64,000 nt of DNA from Lateolabrax maculatus (lineage: Eukaryota > Chordata > Actinopteri > Acropomatiformes > Lateolabracidae), in NCBI GenBank assembly GCA_031216445.1, contig CM062206.1, positions 6,022,001 through 6,086,000 on the forward strand, written 5' to 3'. Positions 34,851-46,061 of the stretch are shown here, piece by piece. Position 1 is the first letter of the stretch; every line of letters begins with the position of its first letter. The translations under genes were made by a program, and so were the position numbers. The notes beneath the pieces are model-generated. The model ran no database searches. It saw only the letters and a program-made list of their open reading frames with translations, and was not told the origin of the DNA.

Positions 34851-36599
34851 TGTTTTCATATGGCGTCCGCGAACATGCAGAGTGATGGATGAGAGGCCGC
34901 CATCTCAAGTTGCTGTTAGTCGATTGCTGTTGGTGTTTTTTCTTCCCCTTCTTCTAATAGGAGAGTTGGTCAGTCCACACACACACACACACACAGTTTA
35001 TATTTTCTTTATTGAGGCTGTAGGAAAGCTGAGAGGGAGAGGCAGGGCAGAGGGGGCTGATGGGAGTTCAATCCGAGCCAATAAGAGCTGATGTGATTGC
35101 AGAGCCAGCAAGGTGTTAACTGCAGCAACGCTCACACCGCAGGACTTCACGCTCAGTTTCTAATTGCTGCTTGTGTCAGATTTTATTTTTATTTTGTCGT
35201 TTGTTCACATCTATTTTTGGATGCGATCTGCTTGTTCCGTCCAGAACGAGCTGACAATGTCAAAAAAGACACCCGCAAGCAGAGAAACAAAAACAAGGGG
35301 CTGTTTTTTTTGTATCAAACACATTCAGACACACTCACAGTTTGAGTCTTCCTGAATAACAATGACTGCAAATAAAGCTATTTCGCTTCCTTTTCATTGT
35401 TGTGTCTAATTGTCCAACGTACGAACACCGGCTCAGTGCTGGTGCAGTGACAACAGGTCCATAGCTACATGTCATAATCTTCCAGTATCTCTAACTTAAC
35501 CTTATAGTTTCCTGACAAACCATAACCGTAGTTTATTTGCCATAACCTTGATTTTTCCTTAACTTTAAGCACACTGCAGTTGCCATGTGTGGATATAGGA
35601 AGTAAACATTTGTAAATGTTGGCCCTGGACTTAAAAACTCGAATGGGTTTTGCAGAATCTTCCAGTATCGACCTTCTTATCTAGCTTCCAAAACAACCCA
35701 TACAAGTTTTCAGATTTATTCTGATTGGACGTTCTTATCAGCAGCACATCATGCTGAACGAGTCCTCATGCCTCGATGATTTGACCAATATATATCATGT
35801 ACAAAGCATTATATGAAATGAGTAAAGTTTCATATATTGTTGACCTTAGTAGCCATCTTTGATGTCAAAGTTAAGAGGTTTTGCTGTTCTAGAACAACAG
35901 TGCGCTCTTCTGCTTTTCTGAGAGACAACAACAATTATTTACATGAACTCAAGGGGTCACTTGTCAGGAAAATGTAAATATACTTTTTCGCCTTAGCGTT
36001 TCAAAATCGACCAATTCCTGTGACCTTTGGGTTACAGGAAAGCCTCTCCTGTTCTGGGCTGAGATCATGAGAAGGATCAGTGTTGTTACTTTCAATCTGT
36101 GATCTAGTAATGAATACCTGCTTGAAACTGTAATCATCCACTTAAACCGCCTGTATTCACCAGCTCAAACGTGTAATCTGATTATGCTCATTTTCCATGG
36201 GACTGCACTGTCTTGAAACTAGTTTAGTTTGGAGATAATTTAGTAAGTACATTAAGTAATCTGACCAATGTTATCATTATCAACCACAGGAATCATTATG
36301 ACTTTAAAAATGTAAAATGTTTAAACAGTAAAGGTCTCGAGATAACTTCAACAGTAACCTTTACTTAACGTTATCTTATTTTGTATTTAAGTTCTTTGTT
36401 TCATAAATTTGTATGTTTGTTCTTGAATTGACATCAAATCTGTTGTGTGGTCTTGACCTATATCATTCATCTTGAATATAATAAAGAAATAAACAAACCA
36501 AGATATCTTGTTTATTGCCCATTTTTTTCTTGGTAACACTCCACAAATGAGATTTCTTTCCACCCTCGACAAGCAAAATCTGGTATCTTATCTACATCT
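34851..36599. other. gene-free stretch with possible repeat relic
   Basis: A CA repeat lies at 34,978-34,995. Around 35,490-35,570 the AACCTTA / CCATAACC / CATAACCTTG wording resembles dispersed fish repeats, but the match is too weak to assign. No gene is seen. Confidence 0.4.
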
Positions 36600-36880
36600 T
36601 TTGTACTGTAATCCGGGTACGAGAGCAAAGCTGAATGCTTGGAGAGCACAGCACTAAAACACCGTCTTCCATCAGCGTCTCTTGGTTGAACACGGTCATT
36701 ACCGTAATCAGGAGGCTGCTGCTGTGAGTCCAGGTGAGAGCGAGCCGGCTCTCCGTGAGGATATCACTGCATTAATTGATGTTTAGCTCGATCAGTCTCA
36801 TAGGTGCTGAGTGCAGGTGCAGCGGCAGGAGTGATGAGAATGCCCTCCCATTGCTCTTCACCATTACTCACTTCCACCAC
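36600..36880. promoter_or_regulatory. candidate distal regulatory element
   Basis: CpG-bearing complex sequence containing GGTCATTACCGTAATCAGG (a near-palindromic ATTACCGTAAT core) and GCATTAATTGATG. No coding frame is recognised. Inferred only. Confidence 0.28.
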
Positions 36881-37229
36881 CACCGTCACCCCCCCTCCGA
36901 CCCTCCGCCCACCCCTCACACACATATGCCCAGTGGTAAATACAAATATGGGTAAACTATGACCTCCAGTGTGTGATCATCATTAGGCACACAACTACAA
37001 ATATAACAGCCACTTTCCTTAAGTAAATCAGCAGTTACTGACTATTAGAAAGATGAATAGAGGGAATTCGTGCCATGATGGTTCATGTCAGCTTAAAATC
37101 ATGAGTACATGCAATTTTGCACCAGTCCAAACACAGCGTATAAACAATTCAAAGAGCAGACCCTTCATGAAATAAAACGATTTACACCATTTTGATCAGA
37201 GAAAAGGATGTTGGGAAACTAGAAAAAGA

Positions 37230-37560
37230 AAGGGTGCATATGATCTGTAACCGGCTGCAGGTTTTCATGCACTACACGCTGCAAACTGGGTGTTTTATCT
37301 TGGGGAAGCGAGCAGCCAAGAGGAGGCCTGGCTGCAACGCTAGCCAAGGCGGCTAATTACATTTTCCATCTTGACAAGAATGGAGGATTCCTTCCTATGT
37401 TATTAATCATAATGAGGGTAATATAATCAGCTACCATACATCATGCTGTTGACAGTCGTAGTTTGCCATTTGCAAGCCCAAGCATTCTTCTTCTTTTAAT
37501 GGCCATAAACTGAATTAATGTACACTGAGTTCGATGCCCATAATCAATTGTGGAGGAGAT
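37230..37560. promoter_or_regulatory. candidate distal enhancer
   Basis: Non-repetitive sequence with GGCGGCTAATTACATTTTCC at about 37,348-37,367, TGTTATTAATCATAATGAGG and AGGGTAATATAATCAG. The clustering of ATTA cores within 100 bases and the lack of simple repeats suggest a homeodomain-bound element. Not tested for conservation. Confidence 0.33.
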
Positions 37561-38012
37561 TTAAGGCTCACCCTCCAAGACTTTGGATGGATATCAAGAA
37601 TGTTTCAAGTCTCAAGGCTCTCATAAACCCAGTGTTTATATATTACTATATTAGTGATTATTGAAGAAAAATAAATGTATATGTTTTTTCTCATGAGTTG
37701 GTGGAGACCAAACCAGGGCTAAAAGGATGAAATCATGTGGCCCGAAAGGCGACTCCAGTGGAATGATAATGTTGCTCGAGCACTGAAAATCAATAAATAC
37801 AGCAGTATATGTTAAGGCAAATTATAGCACTTACTTAATTCTTAAGGCCCTAAAAACATATTTTGCCAATCTGCATCTTGCTATGATGGGTAGGATGCTT
37901 CTGCGCACCAAACAGGATTTAACTGTATTTCCATAAAAATGACAGTAGTGACATTTATTTGCTCATGTGGTCAATAAAATCTGATCAAACCACACATGTT
38001 GTTAAATAATAC

Positions 38013-38239
38013 CTTTAAAGGGATTGTTTACATTTTGGGAAATAATACACTTTCTTGGCAAGAGTTAAATGAGAAGATCTGTAAAGTAAATATGTAGCTG
38101 GAGCTTGCAGCTGCTCATCTTAGATTAGAATAAAGACAGTAAACAGGAAACAGCTCGTCTTACTGTCCAGTAGCAAGTGTCTGACTCACTGCAAGAAAGC
38201 AAATAAGAATATTCCCAAAATGTTGAACTATTCTTTTCC
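38013..38239. mobile_element. MITE-like element with terminal inverted repeats
   Basis: The left end GGATTGTTTACATTTTGGGAA (shown in part: ATTTTGGGAA at 38,032-38,041) is mirrored by TTCCCAAAATG at 38,212-38,222 and AACTATTC beyond. The interior has AGAGTTAAATGAGAAGATCT, GTAAATATG.AGCT and AAACAGCTCGTC. I recognise these as a high-copy teleost non-autonomous DNA element. This copy is about 227 bases, shorter than the full form, and has no coding capacity. Confidence 0.65.
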
Positions 38240-39484
38240 CTGTAGTTTATCTAGCTGTTCATATTTGACGTTATAGATAATTATATATTTCAAGTTTTCA
38301 GGAGTATTAAGAAACACTGTGGTCAATGCAACTACAGTATGTTTCAGAAAAGTCAACTAAACCGCCTATGCTTGCGGTTAAATGTTGAAAAAGTCAAGTT
38401 GCATGTTGTCCACCTCCCTGATCTCCACACACTCACTTTTCCCTGGATTATATGATTACTTCCTGCATTGGCTCTAAATGTTGTCAGTAAGCATAAGTCA
38501 CTATTGCAAATTAGTTTCGTATGAACTCAATTTGTGGGAGATTGCTGTGTGCACACATGTGGGGGTGTTCACTGGTGTCTGCAAAAGTGTTTTTGTCTTA
38601 GATCGAATGTTGAAGGTGACATTAAAGTGCAAACAGCGAGCCATATTTCTTCTTCTGTTGTCAACTGATATTTCTGAATCAACTAGGGGAGGCCGATTCT
38701 ATCACTGTGTTTAATAACGGCACGAAAAATGAAAAGATCCTGGAGGTAGCTATACCTCCTGAACGGCTATCTGGAGAGAGAAACAGCACTGCAATGTAAT
38801 TTATCGTGACTGAGCTCAGAGCCCTCTGGCTTCTCCTTCGAAAGAAAAAAAATCTCAAAAACTAACAAATAGGAAATAAAGGCATTTCTCCTCTTAATCC
38901 TCCTCTCCTTAAGGGTGAAAGACACAGGTTAAAGACTTCCCAGCTGCATACAAGCGAGATAAGGTCCAAGTCAGTCTGGTCAGTATTTCGATAACTTCAT
39001 CAATCCTGGAAAATGCAATCAGATACAGTCCAACTCTAAGCTGCCGTTGCCCTCTGGGAGGCTGAGAGAGACATTCATTTTGGCGAGGAGGGCACACAAT
39101 CTCCCTTTTGTAATTAAGAGTACCCAAATAAACTGTGTGTGTTACCCCTGAAGTGGAACAGTTAGAAACAAATAAAAGGCTAATGAAGAAATGATTGCTC
39201 CTTTACAGGAAGAGGGAAGAGAAGGAATCTTAAGGCAGTGAGCTGCTTGTATGCAGCACTCAAGCCAACTAGGTTTGCTCGTGGTTGAAATCAGTTGAAA
39301 ACAAATGAGGACGGGTGAGTGCACGTACACGTGCATGTGATTGTGTCTTATTTAAGAGCCTATTGATCCGAAATGGGTCTGTGAGTCTGTGGAAATGGAA
39401 AGGCAGGTAAGCTGTCCTGTACTGACTGTTCCTAAAACAAATAAAGACTGCTGATCTGACATCAGTGTGGTTAAGGACTGGTTA

Positions 39485-39740
39485 AAGGGGGATTCCACAG
39501 ATTTTACATATCAAGTACTACTAATCCAGGGTTTTATGGTGGTTTCTGTGGCTCTTAAAGGGCTTTGTCAAAAACAAGACTGGTAAAGTCATCAGGGTTA
39601 TCTAGGTCTTGACCTTGGAGACCACAAACTTAGAACAAAAATCCTTCCTTACAAAGCAGGGAGTCTGAAAGTTGTGGTTCTAGTTGAACTGTGGGAAGTG
39701 TAGGAAACAGTGTTTTTGGTGCTTGACCCATATTAGGAAC
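39485..39740 (+). repeat. probable dispersed fish repeat relic
   Basis: GGGGGATTCCACAGATTTTAC, TCATCAGGGTTATCTAGG, TTGGAGACCACAAACTTAGA and AGTGTAGGAAACAG are phrases I associate with a widespread teleost interspersed repeat. The family name is not known to me. Confidence 0.4.
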
Positions 39741-42700
39741 AGGATCTCAAACAACAGGATATCACAACTACATAGATTTTACAGTATTTTGAAATCAGTC
39801 GCTCCCAAATCCCTCAACCTTATGGAAGCACAACACTGAATCTCTGGAGTAACTAAAGCTACATGGTCAGGAAAAGATGGTCTTTAGGGTAAAAGAAAAC
39901 AACATTGATGATTGGTAGTAGACAGGATGCAAACAAAGATACTTGATGTGGACTATCCACCCCGACCTCTTCCTATGAGGATTTGGGGTGCTGTAACAAT
40001 GTCGTGTTACTTCTGCTAATGGGAGATACTGAGACCTTTGAGCATTCTGTTCACAAAGGTCAAACATTTACTTTTATGCTTAAACATAAGTTGTTTTAAG
40101 TGGAGTTTAAAGCAGCAACAACTGGCATTAGTCTTATATATTGCAATTTCTACAAAAGATACAATACAATATTTTCCATTTACTCATAAAATGCAACTGT
40201 AATAATAATGCAATAACGTATTTATAATAGAATCACCTTTTCGTTTACACATGTGAAGTTTTGTCTGATGTAATGCACAACAGTAAAGAACAGTTTAATG
40301 CATTGAACATTAGTTTTTTTATTTGATATGTGATTTTGCATACATTTGCCATATCGTGACACTGATATCGGTTTAACCCATATCCCTCTTAAACTTTTGT
40401 TTTTGATCCTTCAATACATTTTGTATGCTTACAAACATGCACTTTGACTTTAAAGACATTTTGAATGCATTGAGCAGTTGAGCCGTTGTCCGTTGTGTTG
40501 TTGCTACCTTTTAAAGAATGTGAACACTTCTTCTACCTCTGTCTGTGTCCACTCATGGGCTGGAGCTGTGAATCACTTGAACACGTCCAGCATCCATGAG
40601 CTGCACATAATTAAAATGTTTCTCAGTGTCTCTGTTACCTTATATTTCTTAAAGTGTGGGCAGTGTTTACTTTTCTTGGCAGATAACTGACGGCACATCA
40701 AGACTCTGAGCCGTTTGCGATGAAAGGTTTTGACTGCAGAGATGAAAGTTTGTGAATTCCAAAGTACAACTACGTCTCCGGTTACAAAGCGAGGTCAATC
40801 CACTTGCGGTGACTACATTTTAGTGGTGAGGGCGCCATAGGTGGACGAAAACACACAGCCACAGCAGACATGTCAGCTATTTCAAGATTTCAGCTGTCTC
40901 GCCGTGTCTCCCCATTTAAAGTTCCATTTTTTTAGGAGGCGCTGAGAAGAAGATGAAATTTGTTAATGTGTCATCAAAAATGTGATCACCCGTGGAAAGT
41001 GTGGCACATACCTTTACGCAGAGCTGTTGCAGAGGCGTGTTGGGGCTTTTTTGGTGTATCAGCGCGCATCTGAAATGTGATCTTCCACATCTGCGTCTTT
41101 CCACCGTGGCCAGATTCCTGGCTACTGTAACTAAGGGGATTGTTTTGTTCCACGGCAATGCAACTTCTACCCTCTTTTGACTGTCCACCCATAAAAGTGT
41201 CAAGGTTGAAATATCTGGATTAAAAATGAGTGAAGCGGCTGCCATTTTCAACAGCTTGTGTGAAACGTCTCTGTCGTCGGCAGCACGGCCGTCCAGCAGG
41301 AGGAAAATGCATTAGTCCCAACGGATTGTAGTCCTCCTGAAACCAGATATGGAGCTTTTATTAAGAAGGACACAAGTTAATTTATGTCAGAGCTTAAAAT
41401 GAGCCTGTTGCTGCTTCTTATGTTAATGATGAAGCAGGTGTTGTGGGGTTTAACCCCAGAACAACACCTGGCTCACTCTCAGGGTTGTGTCTGAATCCGA
41501 ATGTTTTAATTGCCAAATATTATTTGCGGTTTGTAAAGTAAATATCAGTCAAACTAATGATGTTTTATTGGAACACGCCCTAAGGATCTTTAGAAAAACA
41601 AATACAAGAACATGCAGGCACAGGTTTTCACCGCTTACGAGGGTTACTTAAGAGCCTCAGAGAAGGAAACCATACACAAACGTTACACAGCAGCAGAGTC
41701 AGAGAAGGAGCGTAACACTGTTGAACCCTGCGTGGCGTGTCCGTGCACGCACAGGGCCTCTGCTAATATCGGCACATTCCCATCTGCCATTGTCTTGCCA
41801 AAGCAGAAGCCCTGAAGATCACAGCTTGGAAAAAACAGCAGTCTAACATCTCCCTCCCTTCCTCCCTCCCTCTCCCACAACCAGTGATCGACACACTGAC
41901 TCATGGAATGAGCACTTCAACTAAGGCTGAAAAGAGGCATCTGGATAGCATCTCCTCCGCCTGGATCCTCTGAACTATTGAGCCTCTTGAAACGTTTTGT
42001 CGCCATGCTGTCCAGGCTGTGCCATTTTCATTCCAGTGCAGCCGCTCTGCTCTTCCACCTGTCATCTGCACTCTGAGCTCCCTGCGGTCGACCTGCTGAC
42101 AGCTCCTGAACGTGAGGGGAGTCACAACAGCAGCGCCGGGGGAGAAGTGCACTGATATAGCCTACATACTGTATCTAGCTGTCATTATGTTCCTCTGCTG
42201 ATGGAGAGCTCATTATTCGTGTACAATTAAAACTAGCCTTGAATTAATCTTTCTGCAAGTCACAGTGGGGAACAGAATTTTATCAACTTTAATATCAATG
42301 ATAGTTAAAGCGTAAGCCCCAGATGTCAGCGAGAGGTAAGAGTTTGAGGAATTAAAGGCTTAATCACCAGAAATTAGACACTGCATGTAGTGCCATCAAA
42401 TGTAATTGGGTACATTAAGTACTGTATTCTATTTTCTACTAATAATCTACTCTAACGTTTACTTTCAGTTTCAGAGGCACATTTATCCTATTAACTTCAC
42501 TATTTTGTAAGGTAAAAACACAAGTTGCTTTGGATAGACGTGTCCAAAATAACCTAATATAAAAAGTAGTTTTCAATTCTTGGTTTATAAAACTCAAGCA
42601 TCCCAGGATGTTTCCAATTTTTGTAATTTTTCTTTTTTCTTTCACATATACCAGATTTTACAGGCCATGTCTAGTGGGCATTATGAGCACTCATGCACTG

Positions 42701-44384
42701 CTGGAGTCAGTTTGTATTTCACTCTTAAATTTCAATTTGTTTCTTGCTGTTTCCTCTAGTGCCCATACTTGATGCTATAATTACATTTGGGCAATAGGGT
42801 CTACAGTATTTCAATTAGTAAGAATGGGGCACGTTTCACTGTTGCAGCCCCACTTTGTGATTCAGGCTGACATGAATGCAGGGGTGTCATGTGATCACAT
42901 GATAAGGCCAACCAAGCAGGACACCCACCGGGGTGTAATTCTACAGAAAAATATTGCCTACTTAAAGTACTACAGCAGCGAAATTTACCTTGGTGCAAAA
43001 CTTTAGTAATGAAGAAACTGCATTACATGGCAGTCTTATTCCAAATGTTCCATGTAGGAATAATTAGAAATAGAATAAGCAAAAATTTAATGTCTGTCTC
43101 TCTGCAGGTGACAGTAAATTGTCTTTGCCATGGTTCCTCAGTGAAAACACAACATATAAAAGAAGAACAATTAGACACAAAACAACTACATAAAATATGT
43201 TTTTTCAGCCCTCTCAAGATCATCATACAGCATGTAAACCTACAGGGGTCAAACATGAATTTTAGAATCTCATAAGAGCATATTTGACACATCATGAACG
43301 TGGCAAGATTTGCAGTCATTAACGTTTGCCTTGATCAACAGGGAAATAAATTTGACCCATTGCAGTTTTGTTACTTTTATAGAGCCTCGATACAGATCTC
43401 TTGGTTTTCACAGGATGTCTCCTTCACAGCGTGTGAGAACACCCTCAGCCAGCATCGCTGAAGAGGTGATATATGGGGTCGAAACCATTGATGTCGGCCC
43501 ATAATAAGCCCGGGACAAAGCTGAGAGTGTTTGGAGAAACACAAATACTACCACCATGGCTTTACTTTCAATAAAGCCGGCCCAGATTCATTCATCAGCC
43601 CATCTCTGATCTTCTGCTTGAGTTGCATTACCCTCAGCTTGACGGATGCTGTGGGGAGATCAGGTTAATGGCCATTAACAGTGAAGATGGTAATACTGAT
43701 GAAACCTTTGATCTTTTGTGATAAGGCAGAGGACCCTTGCTCCAGCTTCTCTTGTCAACGAAATTGTAACAGCTGTGTTTTATATTATGGAAATCATGCA
43801 TTTGGTTGTTCACAGTGAAGGATTGAGAAAAACAACAGCACAAACAACATCAAAATGTCTTTTTAACATGTTCACAGGGTGGAAAGATGAGCGAATGTTT
43901 ATAAAAACTTTGGTCAAGGTTAAGGCTCAAATGTGCAATGTCTTTTATTATGTTTTGTCATATTGTGAAGTGTTGTTTGACATTAAGACTGACTCACTTA
44001 CAGTAGTTATACTTGCTGTTTCTTCAGTGGTATTCGTTGCTCTGGGTTGCAGCTCGCTACTTTTCTGCGTATCAATGCCAGTTAAACCTGTTCAAACCAG
44101 AGGTGTCACACGCAAAGTAACGTAAACATAAGTGAGTGTTTAATTACATTCATATGGCAAAATATATGTCACCTAATGCTACTTTAATAACAACCTTTCA
44201 AGGACGTTACCAGGCCTTTTTCTTTCAACTGGCTAAATTAAGTTTCTTCAGCTACTGAAACTTTGGCTTGATTGATTTGGATTAATTTGGAAACAAATTC
44301 AAACTTTTCTTACAACATAGCCACAACAGTATTTGTTTCAGCTCTCTGAAGTGGATAAAATAATAATTCAGTTCAATTTAATAA

Positions 44385-44460
44385 GTTTTTTTCATCCCCA
44401 GTGGGGAAATTAGATGTATATGTAGCAGAGCTCAGGACCACACGTCTCAATAAAACATAT
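44385..44460 (+). repeat. possible LINE 3'-end relic
   Basis: TCATCCCCAGTGGGGAAATTAG followed by a CAGAGCTC-type segment resembles the TTTATTGATCCCC..GGGGAAATT end of fish LINE-related repeats. Only a short stretch remains. Confidence 0.3.
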
Positions 44461-45439
44461 AAAACCAAATAATACAATAACAGAAACACCTAACAAATGC
44501 TTGAAAATAGACTGTGTTAAATAAAAACCTCTATGACACAGTTTCAACAAAAATGTAATGTATAAGCTTCACAAAGTCTTTAATTATTACAGGACTGTCG
44601 CACTGGATTGCCGATTCTTGATCTACTGTATTCAATCATTATCTGTGCAAAACTAATCCTCCAGTTTATCACCATGACTCTGCCATCTTAGTGATGCCAT
44701 GACTTTATTTGAACATATACACAATATGTGGACACGCTAACATGCAGAAAATATATAGTAAAAATAAATAATTTTGCTGATTATTTAGGCCTTATTTTGT
44801 TAGATGTGGTTTTCAAAATAAGGACAGTGTAAGTAAATGTAAGTAACATCAGATAGTTTATATTATTGTTTGATACTGTTTATACAAGTTTACAGGATTT
44901 CCATTTTTTGACATGTTGACCAAACAGTATTGAACTGTAAACTAACTGGTAGTTAAAGTAAAATCAGTATAGTCTTTTGTGATTGTTTTACCTCACACTC
45001 TCCCCTCTTAACACTTGTTTATTGTCCAGATTGGCTAATCTGAAGAATCTAGATAAGGGGGGAAAGCAATACTTAGAGAGGAAGTACCCTTATGGGACGA
45101 TTGAGCCAAGCAGCCAGCATCCTCCCACTCTCACATCTCCAACGGCTGCAGATCTAAAAACTGAGAGGAGATAGGGGCCAGAGGAAGGCATGTGGAATTG
45201 TACATTTGACTCATGACTTGCCCTAACCGTGCAATCTACTTTGTGAATGATGGTGGTTAATGGGGTGTGGACAGTAGTTTCTCACTAAGTGCCATCATTC
45301 ATACGTTTTAAGCCTCGGTGGCTTCGCTTCAACTGTCAAAAAATGAAAAGCATAATTGAAAAATGCTCCACAGTCTGGAGCAACTGGAGTGTGGACAACG
45401 ATCCACAGGGTGCTTCAGGTATTTTCATTCCTGTACAAG

Positions 45440-45515
45440 AAGGGTCCACAGTGCAGCAGAGAAAGGTTTGTGGTGTGAAGGTTGCTGGTTTGAATTCCTG
45501 CAGCTGATGGTTAAA
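45440..45515 (+). repeat. tRNA-derived SINE relic
   Basis: GCAGCAGAGAAAGGTTTG, then GTGTGAAGGTTGCTGG and the B-box-like GGTTTGAATTCC (45,488-45,499) match the tRNA-related head of fish SINEs. The B box carries mutations away from GGTTCGAATCC, so it is probably old. No intact tRNA fold is possible. Confidence 0.5.
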
Positions 45516-46041
45516 CTCATCATAACATACTCAACTCCCTCACAATTCACCACCAGGTTGAGCAATGAATGTATCGTCCAAAACAGCTTACAAATTGTTT
45601 TACTTTTACTGAACTAACACAAATTACTCATATCTGTTTTGCCATCACACAGAAATCTTGCAAAGCACCTATGACATTTAAAAATAGGGTTACTTTTAAT
45701 ATTTGAGATGTACATTGGAAGTGAAATGTAACCATTTAAAGACATTTTAAGGCACTCAGGTGTCAGCTGAGAGTCAAAACTGTAAAATGTGAATCAATTT
45801 TTCAGTTGGGCGGCTGAACGGTCCACAGTAAAAATGGCATCTCCCTGATGGTATGAATGTAAAGCAGAGTGTTGCTAAAAGTAAGAATGCATAGTCAGCA
45901 ATGCATCCCTGAATAAATAAAGGCTAAATATAAGAAAGCAAACAGGGTTTTGTTCATCCATATTCTTTATATTGTTTTTTTATATCTTAGAAGGTGCTGT
46001 AAAAACATGTAGCTTCAATTACAAAGTTTGTTTGTCTTTAG

Positions 46042-46061
46042 TTGAATGAATGAATGAATGA
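46042..46061. repeat. (TGAA)n tract, possible LINE tail
   Basis: Five TGAA units next to TTTTGTCATTCCTCAGCAC. Short tandem tails of this type often end LINE copies; the class is uncertain. Confidence 0.6.

Larger units (their letters stand above)
38240..45029. other. gene-free stretch with repeat relics
   Basis: No gene is supported. The longest open frame (43,718-44,125, plus strand, 135 codons) has a hydrophobic tail but no recognisable family and is within chance expectation. CpG is somewhat raised at about 40,780-41,320 without a named feature. Confidence 0.45.

Noticed and set aside
40916..41251. Minus-strand open frame of 111 codons in a slightly CpG-raised patch
   Set aside because: A plus-strand frame covers the same DNA, no domain is recognisable and no splice structure is evident.
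43718..44125. Plus-strand open frame of 135 codons with a hydrophobic segment near its C-terminus
   Set aside because: No family recognised, no splice or promoter context. About two frames this long are expected by chance in 64 kb of AT-rich DNA read in six frames.
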